NCBI GenBank assembly: GCA_046155895.1
Contig: JBJXFB010000156.1
Location: 50,243 to 114,242, forward strand
DNA: 64,000 bases
Reading direction: 5' to 3'
Origin: DASYPQ01 sp046155895
GTDB taxonomy: Bacteria > Planctomycetota > UBA1135 > GCA-002686595
Shown here: piece after piece, positions 8,844 to 16,993 of the stretch
How the letters are laid out: each line of letters begins with the position of its first letter
How positions within the stretch are numbered: position 1 is the stretch's first letter
Made by a program: the position numbers and the translations under genes
Notes under the pieces: generated by a model
What the model was told of the DNA's origin: nothing
The model's database searches: none
The model's input: the letters and a program-made list of their open reading frames with translations, nothing else

Positions 8844-9171
8844 GCCGCTCGGGGGGGTCGCGCCTCCCTCCGATGCCCTAGGAGCCTTGATTTGCTCCCC
8901 AAAATGAGCGTTTGTATTCTACGGCGCCATTGAGGCTGACAGGGCCTCGAACGCGGGCCGGGGACCTGGGGATCGAGCCCTGGAACCCCGTCCGCGGCGA
9001 GGATCAGGGACCCCGATCAGCCCAATCCATGAGTCACGCTGCTTCGATTTGGGACGCCGGGGACCAATTGGCTTTCTCCGGTTTCGTTTCCGCTAAGGCT
9101 GGACCATTGCAGACGGCGATTCATGGTCGGCGACCCGGGCGACCCGCTCCGGGAGCTTCTCCGAGGTAGAC
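8844..9171. other. Non-coding stretch between purB and the TIM-barrel gene
   Basis: 328 bases without a credible gene. A locally AT-richer patch at about 8886-8922 (TTGATTTGC, later TGTATTCT) could be promoter material, but the spacing between these elements is too long for a standard sigma-70 promoter. The 3' end carries GAGGTAG just before the GTG start of the next gene, which serves as its ribosome-binding site. Confidence 0.5.
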
Positions 9172-10095
9172 GTGCTGACTCAGCCTGGAATCCCCAACGA
9201 CTTCTCCCTCTCGACGACCTGCTACGGCAGTCGGCTGAAGACGATCGAGGACCAGGCCTTCGCCGCCGTCGCCATGGGCTTCCGGCGCCTGGAGATCGGG
9301 ATCTCCGAGGTCCCGGTGACGCTGAACGGCTTCGAGCAGTCCAGGCGCGAGACCGGCATCGAGGTGCGGTCGCTCGTCGCGGGATGCCTCGATCCGCGCC
9401 CGCACCACCCCTCGGGGTCGAAGCTCGGCAGCCTCCACGAGGACGCCCGCGAGTGCGCCCTCAACTGCATCCGCCGCCACATCCGGATCGCCCACCGCTA
9501 CGAGTGTCCCGTGGTCGTGGTGCGGGGCTGCGAGCTCGAGGACAAGGCTCTCCAGGAGGAGGCGGACCGGCTGCAGGCCCGGGTCGTTCGCGAAGGTCAC
9601 AGCGAGGAGACCCAGGCCGCCGCCCGTGATCTCGTCGCGAGGGTCCGGAAGCGGGGCCAGCACCAGATCGAGCACCTCTGCCGGTCCCTGCATGCGCTGC
9701 GGACGGAGTTCCCCGAGACGCGGATCGCGATCGAGCCGGGGTCGAGCTTCGTCGACCTCCTTGGGTTCGACGCCACGGGGTGGGTGCTCGAGGACCTCGC
9801 CAACAAGAAGGTCGCGTACTGGCACGACACGGGTTTGAGCCAGCTGCGGGAGAAGAGCGGACTGCACACCCAGGGGCAGTGGCTCGACACCTACGTCTCC
9901 AAGATGGTGGGGGTGCACCTCCAGGACGCTGCCGAGGGGCAGGCGGAGATGCCCCCCGGATCGGGCGAAGTCGACTTCAAGTTGGTGGCCGGATACCTGT
10001 CGCGCGAGACAGAACGGGTCGTCGAGGTGAACCCGCGGCACGGGCGCGCGGAGATCCTGGCGGCGGTGCAGTTCCTGGTCGACATCGGGATCTGA
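9172..10095 (+). CDS. Xylose-isomerase-like TIM-barrel (sugar phosphate isomerase/epimerase family)
   Basis: 307 residues from a GTG with GAGGTAG seven bases upstream. The AP-endonuclease-2/xylose-isomerase-like barrel is suggested by FSLSTTCYGSR at the N-terminus, MGFRRLEIGIS, VVVVRGCELED, ETRIAIEPGSSFVDLLG, VAYWHDTGLSQL, MVGVHLQDA and a final VVEVNPRHGR. The Glu, His, Asp and second Glu at strand ends (IAIEP, WHD, VHLQD, VEVN) are the usual divalent-metal ligands. Members act on sugars, inosose or keto-acids; the substrate cannot be read from sequence. It is a single gene between purB and thiD. Confidence 0.72.
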   Translation: MLTQPGIPNDFSLSTTCYGSRLKTIEDQAFAAVAMGFRRLEIGISEVPVTLNGFEQSRRETGIEVRSLVAGCLDPRPHHPSGSKLGSLHEDARECALNCIRRHIRIAHRYECPVVVVRGCELEDKALQEEADRLQARVVREGHSEETQAAARDLVARVRKRGQHQIEHLCRSLHALRTEFPETRIAIEPGSSFVDLLGFDATGWVLEDLANKKVAYWHDTGLSQLREKSGLHTQGQWLDTYVSKMVGVHLQDAAEGQAEMPPGSGEVDFKLVAGYLSRETERVVEVNPRHGRAEILAAVQFLVDIGI

Positions 10096-10100
10096 CGCCA

Positions 10101-10197
10101 GGCGGGATCTCCTCGAGGGGGTGAGGCTTCCAGGCCTCCTCCGATCGGCAACCTGACCTGGTGAGGGTCCCCCCGGGCCGGTGGCATCTGATCCGCC
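10101..10197 (+). promoter_or_regulatory. Possible structured 5' leader (riboswitch-like) ahead of thiD
   Basis: The gap before thiD contains GAGGGGGTGAGGCTTCC, a GGCAACC box at about 10147-10153, and GGTGAGGGTCCCCCCGGG, with outer complementary arms (CGGGATC near 10103-10109 and GATCCGCCGG near 10190-10199). GGCAACC followed by GGTG-GGG-CCCCGGG recalls the SAM-I/SAM-IV aptamer core. AACCTGACCTGG also resembles part of a TPP aptamer, which would suit thiD, but the CTGAGA box is missing. The call rests on motif resemblance only. Confidence 0.2.
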
Positions 10198-10221
10198 GGG
10201 ATCCCCCGTACCATCGAAGGC

Positions 10222-11013
10222 GTGAGTCCTCCCGCCCGAGTCTTGATCGTGGGAGGCCACGATCCGAGCGGAGCCGGGCTCGATGCCGACCTCATCGCAC
10301 TCCGTGGGCTCGAGGTCGAAGGCCTGACCGTGGTGACCGCGCGGACCGATCAGGACGCTTCCCGAGTGAGGTCGGTGGGGGCCCGCGATCTCGAGTCGTG
10401 GGTGAGGGAAGCGAGGGAGCTGTCCCGGGGAGGGATAGCCGCGATCAAGTTCGGGCTCCTGCCGGGGGCGGCGCACGTCCTGGCTGCGCGGGATCTGCTG
10501 CGAGAGCTGCGAGGGATCGCGGGGAAGGAGCTTCCCGCGATCGTCGACCCGGTGATCCGCGCGTCCAGCGGGGGAACGTTCCTCGACGCCGAAGCCGTCG
10601 AGACCATGGGGGAGCTCACCCGCGAAGGCGTCATCCTGACGCCGAACCTCTCCGAGGCGGCGGAGCTGGCCGGGGTGATGCCAGAGGACCTGGGAGAGTC
10701 GCTCGAAGCTCGGCGGACGGCCGCACAGATCCTGCTCGACGCCGGAGCCCGCGCGGTGATCGTGAAGGGCGGTCACGGAGCCGAGGACCCCGTGAGGGAC
10801 TTGATCGTGATGCGAGAGGGGAAGCTCAAGTGGCTCACGCGACCACGGATCGCGGGAGGGTCGATCCGCGGATCAGGCTGTCGTTTCGCGAGCCGACTGG
10901 CGGCCCGGCTGGCTCTCGGCGCGTCTCTGGAGGCCGCCGCGGAGGAGGCCGGCACCTTCGTGGCGGGGGAGATCGCGAGGGCCGCGAGCGCGCGCCGCAC
11001 CGCGAAAAGCTAG
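10222..11013 (+). CDS. thiD: Hydroxymethylpyrimidine/phosphomethylpyrimidine kinase
   Basis: ThiD phosphorylates HMP and HMP-P in thiamine pyrophosphate synthesis. 263 residues from GTG. The ribokinase-like fold shows GGHDPSGAGLDADL near the N-terminus, IAAIKFGLLPG, IVDPVIRASSGG, ILTPNLSEAAELAG, VIVKGGHG and the anion-hole segment GGSIRGSGCRFASRLAARLALG. The first motif has GAG where many ThiDs have GGAG, and the anion hole is GSGC instead of GTGC, both mild departures. No other thi gene is adjacent. It is the last gene before the tRNA and so the last gene of the chromosome-like left part. Confidence 0.85.
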   Translation: MSPPARVLIVGGHDPSGAGLDADLIALRGLEVEGLTVVTARTDQDASRVRSVGARDLESWVREARELSRGGIAAIKFGLLPGAAHVLAARDLLRELRGIAGKELPAIVDPVIRASSGGTFLDAEAVETMGELTREGVILTPNLSEAAELAGVMPEDLGESLEARRTAAQILLDAGARAVIVKGGHGAEDPVRDLIVMREGKLKWLTRPRIAGGSIRGSGCRFASRLAARLALGASLEAAAEEAGTFVAGEIARAASARRTAKS

Positions 11014-11077
11014 GGGAAAGCCCTCGGCTTGCCTTCCCCGGGGAGCCCGGTATCCTCTTCCCCCCGCTCGAGAAAAC

Positions 11078-11152
11078 GCGGCTGTAGCTCAGTGGTAGAG
11101 CGCCACCTTGCCAAGGTGGATGTCGAGGGTTCGACCCCCTTCAGCCGCTCCA
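11078..11152 (+). tRNA. tRNA-Gly (GCC anticodon)
   Basis: A complete cloverleaf: seven-base acceptor GCGGCTG/CAGCCGC, D arm GCTC-AGTGGTA-GAGC, anticodon arm CCACC-TTGCCAA-GGTGG with anticodon GCC, T arm GAGGG-TTCGACC-CCCTT (one G-T closing pair), discriminator T and encoded CCA. It reads glycine GGC/GGU codons. Its 3' part from the anticodon loop onward recurs three more times downstream, making this gene the integration target of the elements that follow. Confidence 0.97.
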
Positions 11153-11185
11153 TACAACTCGCGGTGGCGCGCGAGTTTGCGCGCG
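11108..11185. repeat. attL-like copy of the 78-bp tRNA-Gly direct repeat
   Basis: From TTGCCAAGG in the anticodon loop through the tRNA terminator, 78 bases are identical to 52177-52254. Site-specific integration into tRNA 3' ends leaves such repeats at both borders, and an integrase lies 1.2 kb inward. This copy sits in the intact gene and so marks the left border of the first element. Confidence 0.85.
11156..11179 (+). terminator. Hairpin directly after tRNA-Gly
   Basis: An 8-bp perfect inverted repeat, AACTCGCG and CGCGAGTT, with a six-base loop starts four bases after the CCA end and is followed by a short T run. This is the likely transcription terminator of the tRNA gene. It is copied intact with the tRNA fragment at 52225-52248 and in diverged form near 60995. 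Confidence 0.6.
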
Positions 11186-11221
11186 CGCGTGTTCGAGCGC
11201 GGAAGTCGTGCGCTCAGGATG

Positions 11222-11237
11222 TGGCATGAATGTGCCA
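11222..11237. repeat. Inverted-repeat motif TGGCATGAATGTGCCA, copy A
   Basis: An imperfect palindrome with half-sites TGGCA/TGCCA lies exactly 70 bases after the tRNA CCA end. Related palindromes occur at 52291, 60334 and 61062, two of them at the same 70-base distance from the tRNA fragment. A protein-binding site, for example for integrase or excisionase, is possible. Confidence 0.6.
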
Positions 11238-11336
11238 TCGACTTGGAGTGGCGCCCGGGGTAGTTCTCGTTTGAGTGGCCGGACGACTTACCTCCGAACA
11301 GGGGAGATCCTTGGGGAGGATCGAGAGGAGAGACTG

Positions 11337-12296
11337 ATGGATCGCGGACCGATGCGCAGGCGGTTGGACCTTGTCCTAATCCCCTTCACGGATCCGGACA
11401 CAGGCCGTGTCTTCGAACTGCCCTACCCGGATCCTCGTCGTTACGACTGGCGCACGATTGACGGCGTCCGCTATCTGCACGATCGCCTGGATGGTTCGCT
11501 GATCGAGGAGGGCGCTTTTTGGGAGGGAATGAACAAGTTCCCGAGCCTCCCGGTGTACGACCAGAAGCAACTGATAGGCAGCAGTCAGGAGTATGTGGAG
11601 AGCCGTCGGGGACCGATTCGCGCACAGCTCCTCGACGCGGTCGATTCCCCAAACTACCGCAGTCCATCCGAGGACTTCCTTCGGTCGATCCCAACCGAGA
11701 CACACGACTTCGTGATCCTGTCTCTCGACCTCGTTGGATCGACGAACAGGGCTATCGGAACCCCCCTCGGCGAGTACGCGAGGACGATGCAGGTCGTCTT
11801 TAGCGAGATCGGTGAAGTGCTGCCGAAGTTCCACGGCCACGTCCTGAAGCACACCGGCGACGGGGTCATCGCCTACTTCGCGGCGCCAGGCTTCATCACG
11901 ATGCATGATCTGGCGATCGATTGTGCGCTGACGCTACGACGACTGGTCTACGAGGGATTCAATCCTGTTCTGCGAGAGCTTGGCCGCAAGGAGTTGGCAA
12001 CCCGGATGGGACTCGATTCCGGGACGATCGCCGTCGTCTCCGTGGGAAGCGTGTCGAGCAAGCAGGAACGGGATCTGATCGGCGAGGTAGTTAGTCTCGC
12101 TTGCAAGATCCAGGGACTCGCTCCCGTGGGGGGCATCACGCTCGGAGACGAGGTACTGTGCAATCTGCACCTCACGTGGAGAGGGATATGTGAGGAAGTC
12201 CAGCTGCCGCCAACCTGGACCTACCGAAGTCCAGAATCCGATCGACCCTATCGGGTCCACCTCGTCCAGGCGCGGGATTGGAACCAACCAGGGTAG
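11337..12296 (+). CDS. Class III nucleotide cyclase domain protein
   Basis: 319 residues from ATG 11337, which has GAGGAGAG upstream; an earlier in-frame GTG has no such site. Residues about 125-300 form an adenylate/guanylate cyclase catalytic domain: FVILSLDLVGSTNRA with the first metal-binding Asp (about 130), VLKHTGDGVIAYF with the second Asp (about 174), and MGLDSGTIAVVSVGS near the dimer interface. There is no membrane segment, HAMP or receiver domain. The N-terminal 120 residues are unfamiliar. Small soluble cyclases of this type on islands include Pycsar pyrimidine cyclases, which need a neighbouring effector; none is recognisable here. It may instead make cAMP or cGMP. It is the first gene inside the left border and converges with the integrase. 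Confidence 0.75.
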   Translation: MDRGPMRRRLDLVLIPFTDPDTGRVFELPYPDPRRYDWRTIDGVRYLHDRLDGSLIEEGAFWEGMNKFPSLPVYDQKQLIGSSQEYVESRRGPIRAQLLDAVDSPNYRSPSEDFLRSIPTETHDFVILSLDLVGSTNRAIGTPLGEYARTMQVVFSEIGEVLPKFHGHVLKHTGDGVIAYFAAPGFITMHDLAIDCALTLRRLVYEGFNPVLRELGRKELATRMGLDSGTIAVVSVGSVSSKQERDLIGEVVSLACKIQGLAPVGGITLGDEVLCNLHLTWRGICEEVQLPPTWTYRSPESDRPYRVHLVQARDWNQPG

Positions 12297-12308
12297 GTCC
12301 CCGGTTGG
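12284..12308. terminator. Hairpin between convergent cyclase and integrase genes
   Basis: CCAACCaGGG pairs with CCCcGGTTGG around a five-base loop (nine pairs, one mismatch). It overlaps the cyclase stop and precedes the end of the integrase gene on the other strand, as expected for a bidirectional terminator. There is no T tract on either side, so intrinsic termination is uncertain. Confidence 0.4.
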
Positions 12309-12339
12309 ACCATCGCGGCGATCGTTCGATGCTGGCCAG

Positions 12340-13602
12340 CTACGCGGACCTCGCTCGCGTCCCGACGCGCGACCCGCCGGTCCTTTGCCTGATTTCTGGA
12401 GATGCAGAGCGGGCGGTGGGGGGCACGGGCACGGTCTCCACCGCCTCTCGCAAGTCGTCTGCGTCCACCAGCGAGTAGTGCCGCGAAGTCAGAACCGGCG
12501 TGGAGTGACCCAGGATTCGTTGGGTCTGCACCAGCGGGACCCCGGCTCGTGCCATCCTCGTCGCGCAAGTCGCGCGAAGCGCGTGAACGTCGATGTGGCG
12601 GCCTTGCACGTCCACGCGCTGGATCCCGGCTCGCTCTAGGAGCCGGAGCAGGAGCCTCCGGACGTTGGTGGTCGCCTTCTTCCAGGGCACGCCGTCCGGA
12701 GTCAGGAAGGTGTTCTCGGCTGCTGTCGGGATGCGACCGAGCACGCGCTCGTGGAGGACGCGCAGGGCGCGCAGTTCCTGGGCGAGACCCTCGCGGATCG
12801 GAATGACGCGCTGCTTGCGGCCCTTGGCGTTCTCGGCGCGGACAACGATCAGCCTTCCGGTCGTGTCCAGGTCGCCCCAGCGCAGCGTCCGCGCCTCTCC
12901 GAACCGCATCCCGCTCTCGACCAGCGTCTGGAACAGGATCCGCTGTGGGACTCTCGTGCGCTCTTCGAGGAGGGCCAGCGCCGAGCAATTCGCGTCGTCC
13001 TCGTCGGCGGCCATCAACAGGGCGTTGTACTCGTTCTCGGTCAACGCGCGCCTGACGCATCTGGCGTGCGCGGGGCCGTCCGGGAGCCTCTTCATGTGCT
13101 CCAAGGGGTTCTGGGCAACGAGCTGGTTCTGGACCGCCCATCGGAGAACGGTGACCGCCGCGTCCGCGAGGCGATTCGCCGTGTGGTTCGCGAGCCCACG
13201 CGCCACGCCTTCGCTTCGGACCTGGACGATCTCCATCGGACGAATGTCGCGGATGGGCTTCGACCCGATCTTCGCGTTGAGCCGCTCGATGCGCGCCCGG
13301 ACGTTGTCGTAGTGGCCGGGAGTGACGCGCGTCTGGAGATCCTCCAAGTACATCGCTGCAATCTCGCGGAAGGGCTTGGAGAGACCTTCGACAGGGGCCA
13401 TGCCAGCCGCTTCGAGATCGCGCGACCGGATGATCTCGGCCTGGAGCCGTTGCGCGACGCGCCTGTCGTTGCTGAGGACCTGTCGCCGACGCTGGCCGTC
13501 CGCTCCCTTCCAGTCCAGAGTCCACCGAGCGGGACCGTTGCCGCGCTTCTCCAGCGTGAGCTTGCCCAAGCCGAGGGCTCGCCCGAGACGATGGGGGATC
13601 AC
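12340..13602 (-). CDS. Tyrosine-recombinase integrase (element 1)
   Basis: 420 residues from a GTG at 13602 that follows GGAGGGAATC and overlaps the preceding stop as GTGA. An N-terminal DNA-binding segment and a core-binding domain (about 85-180) lead to a complete catalytic domain: Arg I in SGMRFGEARTLRW, Lys in NAKGRKQRV, HxxR in DVHALRATCATRM, the second His in ILGHSTPVLTS and the nucleophile in RHYSL. All catalytic residues are intact, so the enzyme should be active. Lying 1.2 kb from the tRNA-Gly with an excisionase-like gene upstream, it is the best candidate for the enzyme that inserted the element at the tRNA. Confidence 0.93.
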   Translation of the reverse strand: MIPHRLGRALGLGKLTLEKRGNGPARWTLDWKGADGQRRRQVLSNDRRVAQRLQAEIIRSRDLEAAGMAPVEGLSKPFREIAAMYLEDLQTRVTPGHYDNVRARIERLNAKIGSKPIRDIRPMEIVQVRSEGVARGLANHTANRLADAAVTVLRWAVQNQLVAQNPLEHMKRLPDGPAHARCVRRALTENEYNALLMAADEDDANCSALALLEERTRVPQRILFQTLVESGMRFGEARTLRWGDLDTTGRLIVVRAENAKGRKQRVIPIREGLAQELRALRVLHERVLGRIPTAAENTFLTPDGVPWKKATTNVRRLLLRLLERAGIQRVDVQGRHIDVHALRATCATRMARAGVPLVQTQRILGHSTPVLTSRHYSLVDADDLREAVETVPVPPTARSASPEIRQRTGGSRVGTRARSA

Positions 13603-13937
13603 GATTCCCTCCGCGCGACCCACTTCTCGACGGCGGTCCGCCGGAATCGAGTGGCCCCTCGGACCTTGATCGGCTTCGGCCCCTCGCCTGCGGCGACCAT
13701 TCGCCCCAGCGTCCGCTCGTGGATCTGGAACTCGGCCGCGACCTGGGCGGCGGTCATGAGCATCGGCTTCTCGATCGGCATCGCGTCGCGTGGGGGAGTG
13801 TTGCTCTCCGGGACACACTCAGCCTCAGGCTCAAGCAGGGTGTGAAGCCCAATTCCCCAGGTTCCACTCGCTGATCGAAGTTCCCGCGCGGCGGCTTCGA
13901 GGAGTTCGGCAACGTGCGTGAGATCGGGCGCGTTCAC
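13599..13937 (-). CDS. Excisionase-like HTH DNA-binding protein
   Basis: 112 residues. The C-terminal half is a MerR/AlpA-type winged helix: MTAAQVAAEFQIHERTLGRMV, then a basic wing with VRGATRFRR and the closing helix AVEKWV. Such small proteins act as excisionases or as regulators of integrase. The N-terminal 50 residues (ELLEAAARELRSA) are helical. Both ends overlap neighbours by four bases as GTGA, placing it in the int operon and favouring an Xis role, although DNA bending or excision cannot be shown from sequence. Confidence 0.8.
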   Translation of the reverse strand: MNAPDLTHVAELLEAAARELRSASGTWGIGLHTLLEPEAECVPESNTPPRDAMPIEKPMLMTAAQVAAEFQIHERTLGRMVAAGEGPKPIKVRGATRFRRTAVEKWVARRES

Positions 13938-14284
13938 GGCCGACTCTCCGAGGGCGCATTCGTCAGCGAATGCGACGTGTCCGCGCCCGGAAGGGGCTGC
14001 AGCTCACCACGGTTCCGCAGCGCCTCGATCAGCTGCTCGACAACGGCCTGACGCGTCGGCTCGTCCTCCGGCCAGGCCAGCGGTCGTCCACGCCTACAGG
14101 GGAACCCGATCGACACCCGACCTCCCCGACCTCGGTAGGCCGCGAAGGCGATCCGGAACCTTCCATGCCGGAAGGAGCCGACCCGAATCGCGCCACGTTC
14201 GCGGTCGCGCCGACACGGGGGGAGCGTGCGAATCCTTGAGACCAGGAGGGGACTAGCCACGGCGACCGGCCCCCGCTTCCTCAT
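13934..14284 (-). CDS. Small Arg-rich protein of unknown function in the int operon
   Basis: 116 residues, strongly basic in the middle (GSFRHGRFRIAFAAYRGRGGR) with a helical stretch TRQAVVEQLIEAL. I recognise no family. It overlaps the RepA-like gene upstream by 32 bp and the excisionase-like gene by a GTGA, so the operon context supports a real gene, while the start is less certain because of the long overlap. Nucleic-acid binding is plausible from composition only. Confidence 0.5.
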   Translation of the reverse strand: MRKRGPVAVASPLLVSRIRTLPPCRRDRERGAIRVGSFRHGRFRIAFAAYRGRGGRVSIGFPCRRGRPLAWPEDEPTRQAVVEQLIEALRNRGELQPLPGADTSHSLTNAPSESRP

Positions 14285-15707
14285 CGTGATAGTCCGGGAT
14301 GTCCGGCGTCAGGGACGGCTCGCCCTCGCCCTCCGGTCTCCCCGACATGTCTCCGTCACCCGGGAAGGTGGCCAGCCTCCTTACATGGTCAGGTTGGCCA
14401 TCTTGGCAAGGTTGGCAACCTTGGCCTCCTTCATCGACACCGCTCTCTTGACCGGCAAGATCGCCACCCGAAGCCTCCTGGCCACCTTGGCCGTCTTGGC
14501 GCTCTTGGCAATCTTCGCCCTTCTCGGGGAACGGTTTCTCTCCCTGTTCCTCCTCTCCGCCTGCTTCCTCGCTCGGATCGCCGTCAAGATTGCCAAGGTC
14601 GCCAAGATTGCCATCTCCGGCATCATCGTCCGGCGTGGCACCCTTGGATTGATCCGGTTCAGGCGCGTCCTCTTCGGGTAGTTCCCAGTACCACTTTCGG
14701 TCGGGCTTCTTCCCCCGAGGTCTCGACCGGACTCGAAGCACCTTCTTGGCGCGATTCAGGGTGCGCTTGGCGATTTCCTCGGCCTCGGCGTCTTCGAAGA
14801 CCGTCGTGGCCTCGGCGGGGCCGTCAACGAGCCGCTCGCGGAGCCAGTTCACAACCCGCGTTAGCTCTGCAGATCCCTCCGCGTCGGGCTGTCCAGCTGA
14901 CAGGACGGAATCGGCATCGCGCTCAACGACGCCCTCGTCCCACTCAATCCTCGGAATGGAGTTGGGGAGGGACTCGACACGGGCCTCCGTTACACGGAAC
15001 GAGAGTCCTCCCGTCTTGGGCGCGAGGTTGTTCTTGATCGGGATCAGGAGTCTGCGCCCCTCCATCTCCTTGTCTTTCGCGACCAGAAGGGAGGTGCGGG
15101 CCAGGCCGGGGAACGCGATGCTTCCACCGGTTCGGTACATCGCGGGCAACCCGACCCCCTTGTTCAGGTGCATTACGCACACGAACGTCGCGTCGTATTC
15201 GGGGCCCATCTTGGCGAGTCGCCCCATCACCGATCGGACCTCGTTGTCGCGGTTGGCGTCGATGCGGCCAATGAACGACTGAAGCGGGTCGAATCCGACG
15301 AGCCACGGCCGGTTGGCTCCCTTGAGAACGGCTTCGAGGTCCCCGAGGTGTGGCCCCAGCGCGAACCACTCCCGCTCGCTGTCCTTGTCCCCGAGTACCT
15401 CGTTGGCGAACCAGATGCGCTCGAGATCCGCACCGGCAGCCTGAAGCCTGGGCCGGATAGTGTCGGAGGGGTCGTCCTCGGCACAGAAGAGCATCACGTT
15501 GCCAGGGGTGCCGATCCCCTCGGTGCCGTCGGGCATCGCCGCACCGGTCGAGAACCTCGCGGCCAGGTCGAGCAGGAGGAGCGACTTCCCGACCTCTGGG
15601 TCACCGACGAGGAGGCTGGTCTTCTTGCGGGGAATCCGATTCTTCCATGCCCACTGGAGCGGCTCCGACTGGATCCGGGCCATGCATCGCAGGTCGAGGA
15701 TGCTCAT
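14253..15707 (-). CDS. RepA-like RecA-fold ATPase with acidic low-complexity tail
   Basis: 484 residues. Residues about 25-250 form a RecA/DnaB-type ATPase of the AAA_25/RepA kind: Walker A in VGDPEVGKSLLLLDL, an acidic segment after VMLFCAEDD, Walker B in WLVGFDPLQSFIG and the sensor-like CVMHLNKG. In mobile elements such proteins are replicative helicases or primase partners. Residues about 255-345 look like a winged domain ending KWYWELPEE. The last 140 residues are acidic and repetitive (GNLGDLGNL, ERQDGQGGQ), with no known domain. It starts at an ATG overlapping the previous stop as ATGA. Autonomous or induced replication of the element is an inference. Confidence 0.75.
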   Translation of the reverse strand: MSILDLRCMARIQSEPLQWAWKNRIPRKKTSLLVGDPEVGKSLLLLDLAARFSTGAAMPDGTEGIGTPGNVMLFCAEDDPSDTIRPRLQAAGADLERIWFANEVLGDKDSEREWFALGPHLGDLEAVLKGANRPWLVGFDPLQSFIGRIDANRDNEVRSVMGRLAKMGPEYDATFVCVMHLNKGVGLPAMYRTGGSIAFPGLARTSLLVAKDKEMEGRRLLIPIKNNLAPKTGGLSFRVTEARVESLPNSIPRIEWDEGVVERDADSVLSAGQPDAEGSAELTRVVNWLRERLVDGPAEATTVFEDAEAEEIAKRTLNRAKKVLRVRSRPRGKKPDRKWYWELPEEDAPEPDQSKGATPDDDAGDGNLGDLGNLDGDPSEEAGGEEEQGEKPFPEKGEDCQERQDGQGGQEASGGDLAGQESGVDEGGQGCQPCQDGQPDHVRRLATFPGDGDMSGRPEGEGEPSLTPDIPDYHDEEAGAGRRG

Positions 15708-15973
15708 GGGCCCGCACCTCCTTCCCCCGGAAGCACTTCCTTCTGCGTTGGGTCTCGACGCGAGGCCCGGAGCGTCATCGTCTGCAGGAAGTCCTTCCGC
15801 AGAACTGCGACCTGGCCTCCGATGAAGAAGTGGGGACCGAACCGACCTGCGCGAGCTGCAGCGTCGGCGACTCCTAATGGGAGATTGGTGGCCAGGGATA
15901 GATCGGGACCGAGGAGGATCTCCGGAAGGGCCGCCCGGCGAACGGCCTCGTCATAGCGCGGTTTCTCGTTCAT
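15704..15973 (-). CDS. Small protein of unknown function preceding the RepA-like ATPase
   Basis: 89 residues from an ATG preceded by GAAGGGTGA. Recognisable features are few: DLSLATNLPLGVADAAARAG and a compact FGPHFFIGGQVAVLRKDFL that could be the beta-wing and helix of a small DNA-binding domain. It ends in an ATGA overlap with the RepA-like gene, so translation is likely coupled. No family assigned. Confidence 0.55.
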   Translation of the reverse strand: MNEKPRYDEAVRRAALPEILLGPDLSLATNLPLGVADAAARAGRFGPHFFIGGQVAVLRKDFLQTMTLRASRRDPTQKEVLPGEGGAGP

Positions 15974-16027
15974 TCACCCTTCCCGGCCTGCGGGAGGGTG
16001 TCCTGTCCGGAACTTTCCGGAAGAAAA

Positions 16028-16993
16028 CTAGGCGGCTTTCAACGCTCGGGCAATTGCCTCCCGTTCGGCCTTGAAGGCGTCGTGGAGCACGCTCTTAGAG
16101 ATCCCCACGCGTTCGCTCAGGGCGCGTAGTGACAGATCCCCCTGGGCCAGTTCGAAGAAGCAGTGGAGAACATGCCAGCAGGCCGAACCCTCTTTCGCCT
16201 GCTCAAGGCGCTGATCTCGGATCTGTCGGACTACATCGACCTGCTCGGCGACAGCGAGCGCCTCCTGAATCTCTTCCAGATCGGGGTCGGGCAAGACGAC
16301 CTCGGCGAGGCCGTGACCCTCCGGCTGGACGACTGGCTCGACCCTGGTCTCCATCCACTTCTTCACCAGGAGAGGGTCGATCTCGATCATCCCGGCGTCG
16401 CTGATCCGGGCGATGGTGTTGCCCTGCTCGGTGAGGAACGCGTGGAAGGCCGCCAGCTCCTCTCGCGTCGCGGGCTTGCGCGGCTGCTTCGGTCGGCTGC
16501 TGTCCTCCTCGTGCATCGCGAGCCCGAGGCTGAGCATCTCGGCGTCTCGCTCCACGTCCACGATCCCCATGTTCACAGTGAGACGTGTGTGGGTGAACGC
16601 GGGCTCGTAGCCACCCGGGTTCCTCATCACCTCGTTCGGGTCGGCCTGGCACATTCGTTCGTCGGCGGGCTTGAGAACCTCCTCACGCCACCGTGCGATC
16701 TTCTGCGCCCATTTCTCGGCCACCTCGGACGTGAGCCCCTCCCAGAGGTTCGTTCGCCTGAGCGCGAAGTACACGGCGATCGCGTCCAGTTGCCTGCGAA
16801 TCGGATCGCCGTCCTTCGTGCCACGCGCGAAGCGAGCGAACAGCCTCAAGACTAGGTAGTTGTGGTAGATGCCGAGGCGGTCGATCTCGCGAAGCCGGTC
16901 CGGCATCGCGGGAAGCTCCGTCACCTTGCGGCACTCTTCGGAGGGATCGAAGGGATCCCAGCCCGCTCGTTGAAGTTCCTGCTGAAGGCTCAC
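16028..16993 (-). CDS. Uncharacterised protein with C-terminal helix-turn-helix
   Basis: 321 residues from the GTG at 16993 that overlaps the toxin stop as GTGA. The bulk is helical without a known fold. The C-terminus carries a clear helix-turn-helix, LSLRALSERVGISKSVLHDAF, resembling the recognition helices of resolvases or Xre-type regulators. A regulatory or replication-initiation role in the element is possible. The next gene follows after 54 bases, so the operon is probably continuous. Confidence 0.6.
   Translation of the reverse strand: MSLQQELQRAGWDPFDPSEECRKVTELPAMPDRLREIDRLGIYHNYLVLRLFARFARGTKDGDPIRRQLDAIAVYFALRRTNLWEGLTSEVAEKWAQKIARWREEVLKPADERMCQADPNEVMRNPGGYEPAFTHTRLTVNMGIVDVERDAEMLSLGLAMHEEDSSRPKQPRKPATREELAAFHAFLTEQGNTIARISDAGMIEIDPLLVKKWMETRVEPVVQPEGHGLAEVVLPDPDLEEIQEALAVAEQVDVVRQIRDQRLEQAKEGSACWHVLHCFFELAQGDLSLRALSERVGISKSVLHDAFKAEREAIARALKAA

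Noticed and set aside
10096..10221. TPP riboswitch before thiD
   Set aside because: AACCTGACCTGG resembles one arm, but the CTGAGA box and the TAATACCAGCG arm are missing; kept only as a generic leader candidate.
14226..14681. Plus-strand frame encoding a very hydrophobic Leu/Ala-rich protein
   Set aside because: Antisense to the acidic repetitive tail of the RepA-like ATPase; hydrophobicity is a by-product of repeated GCCAAG/TTGGCA words.
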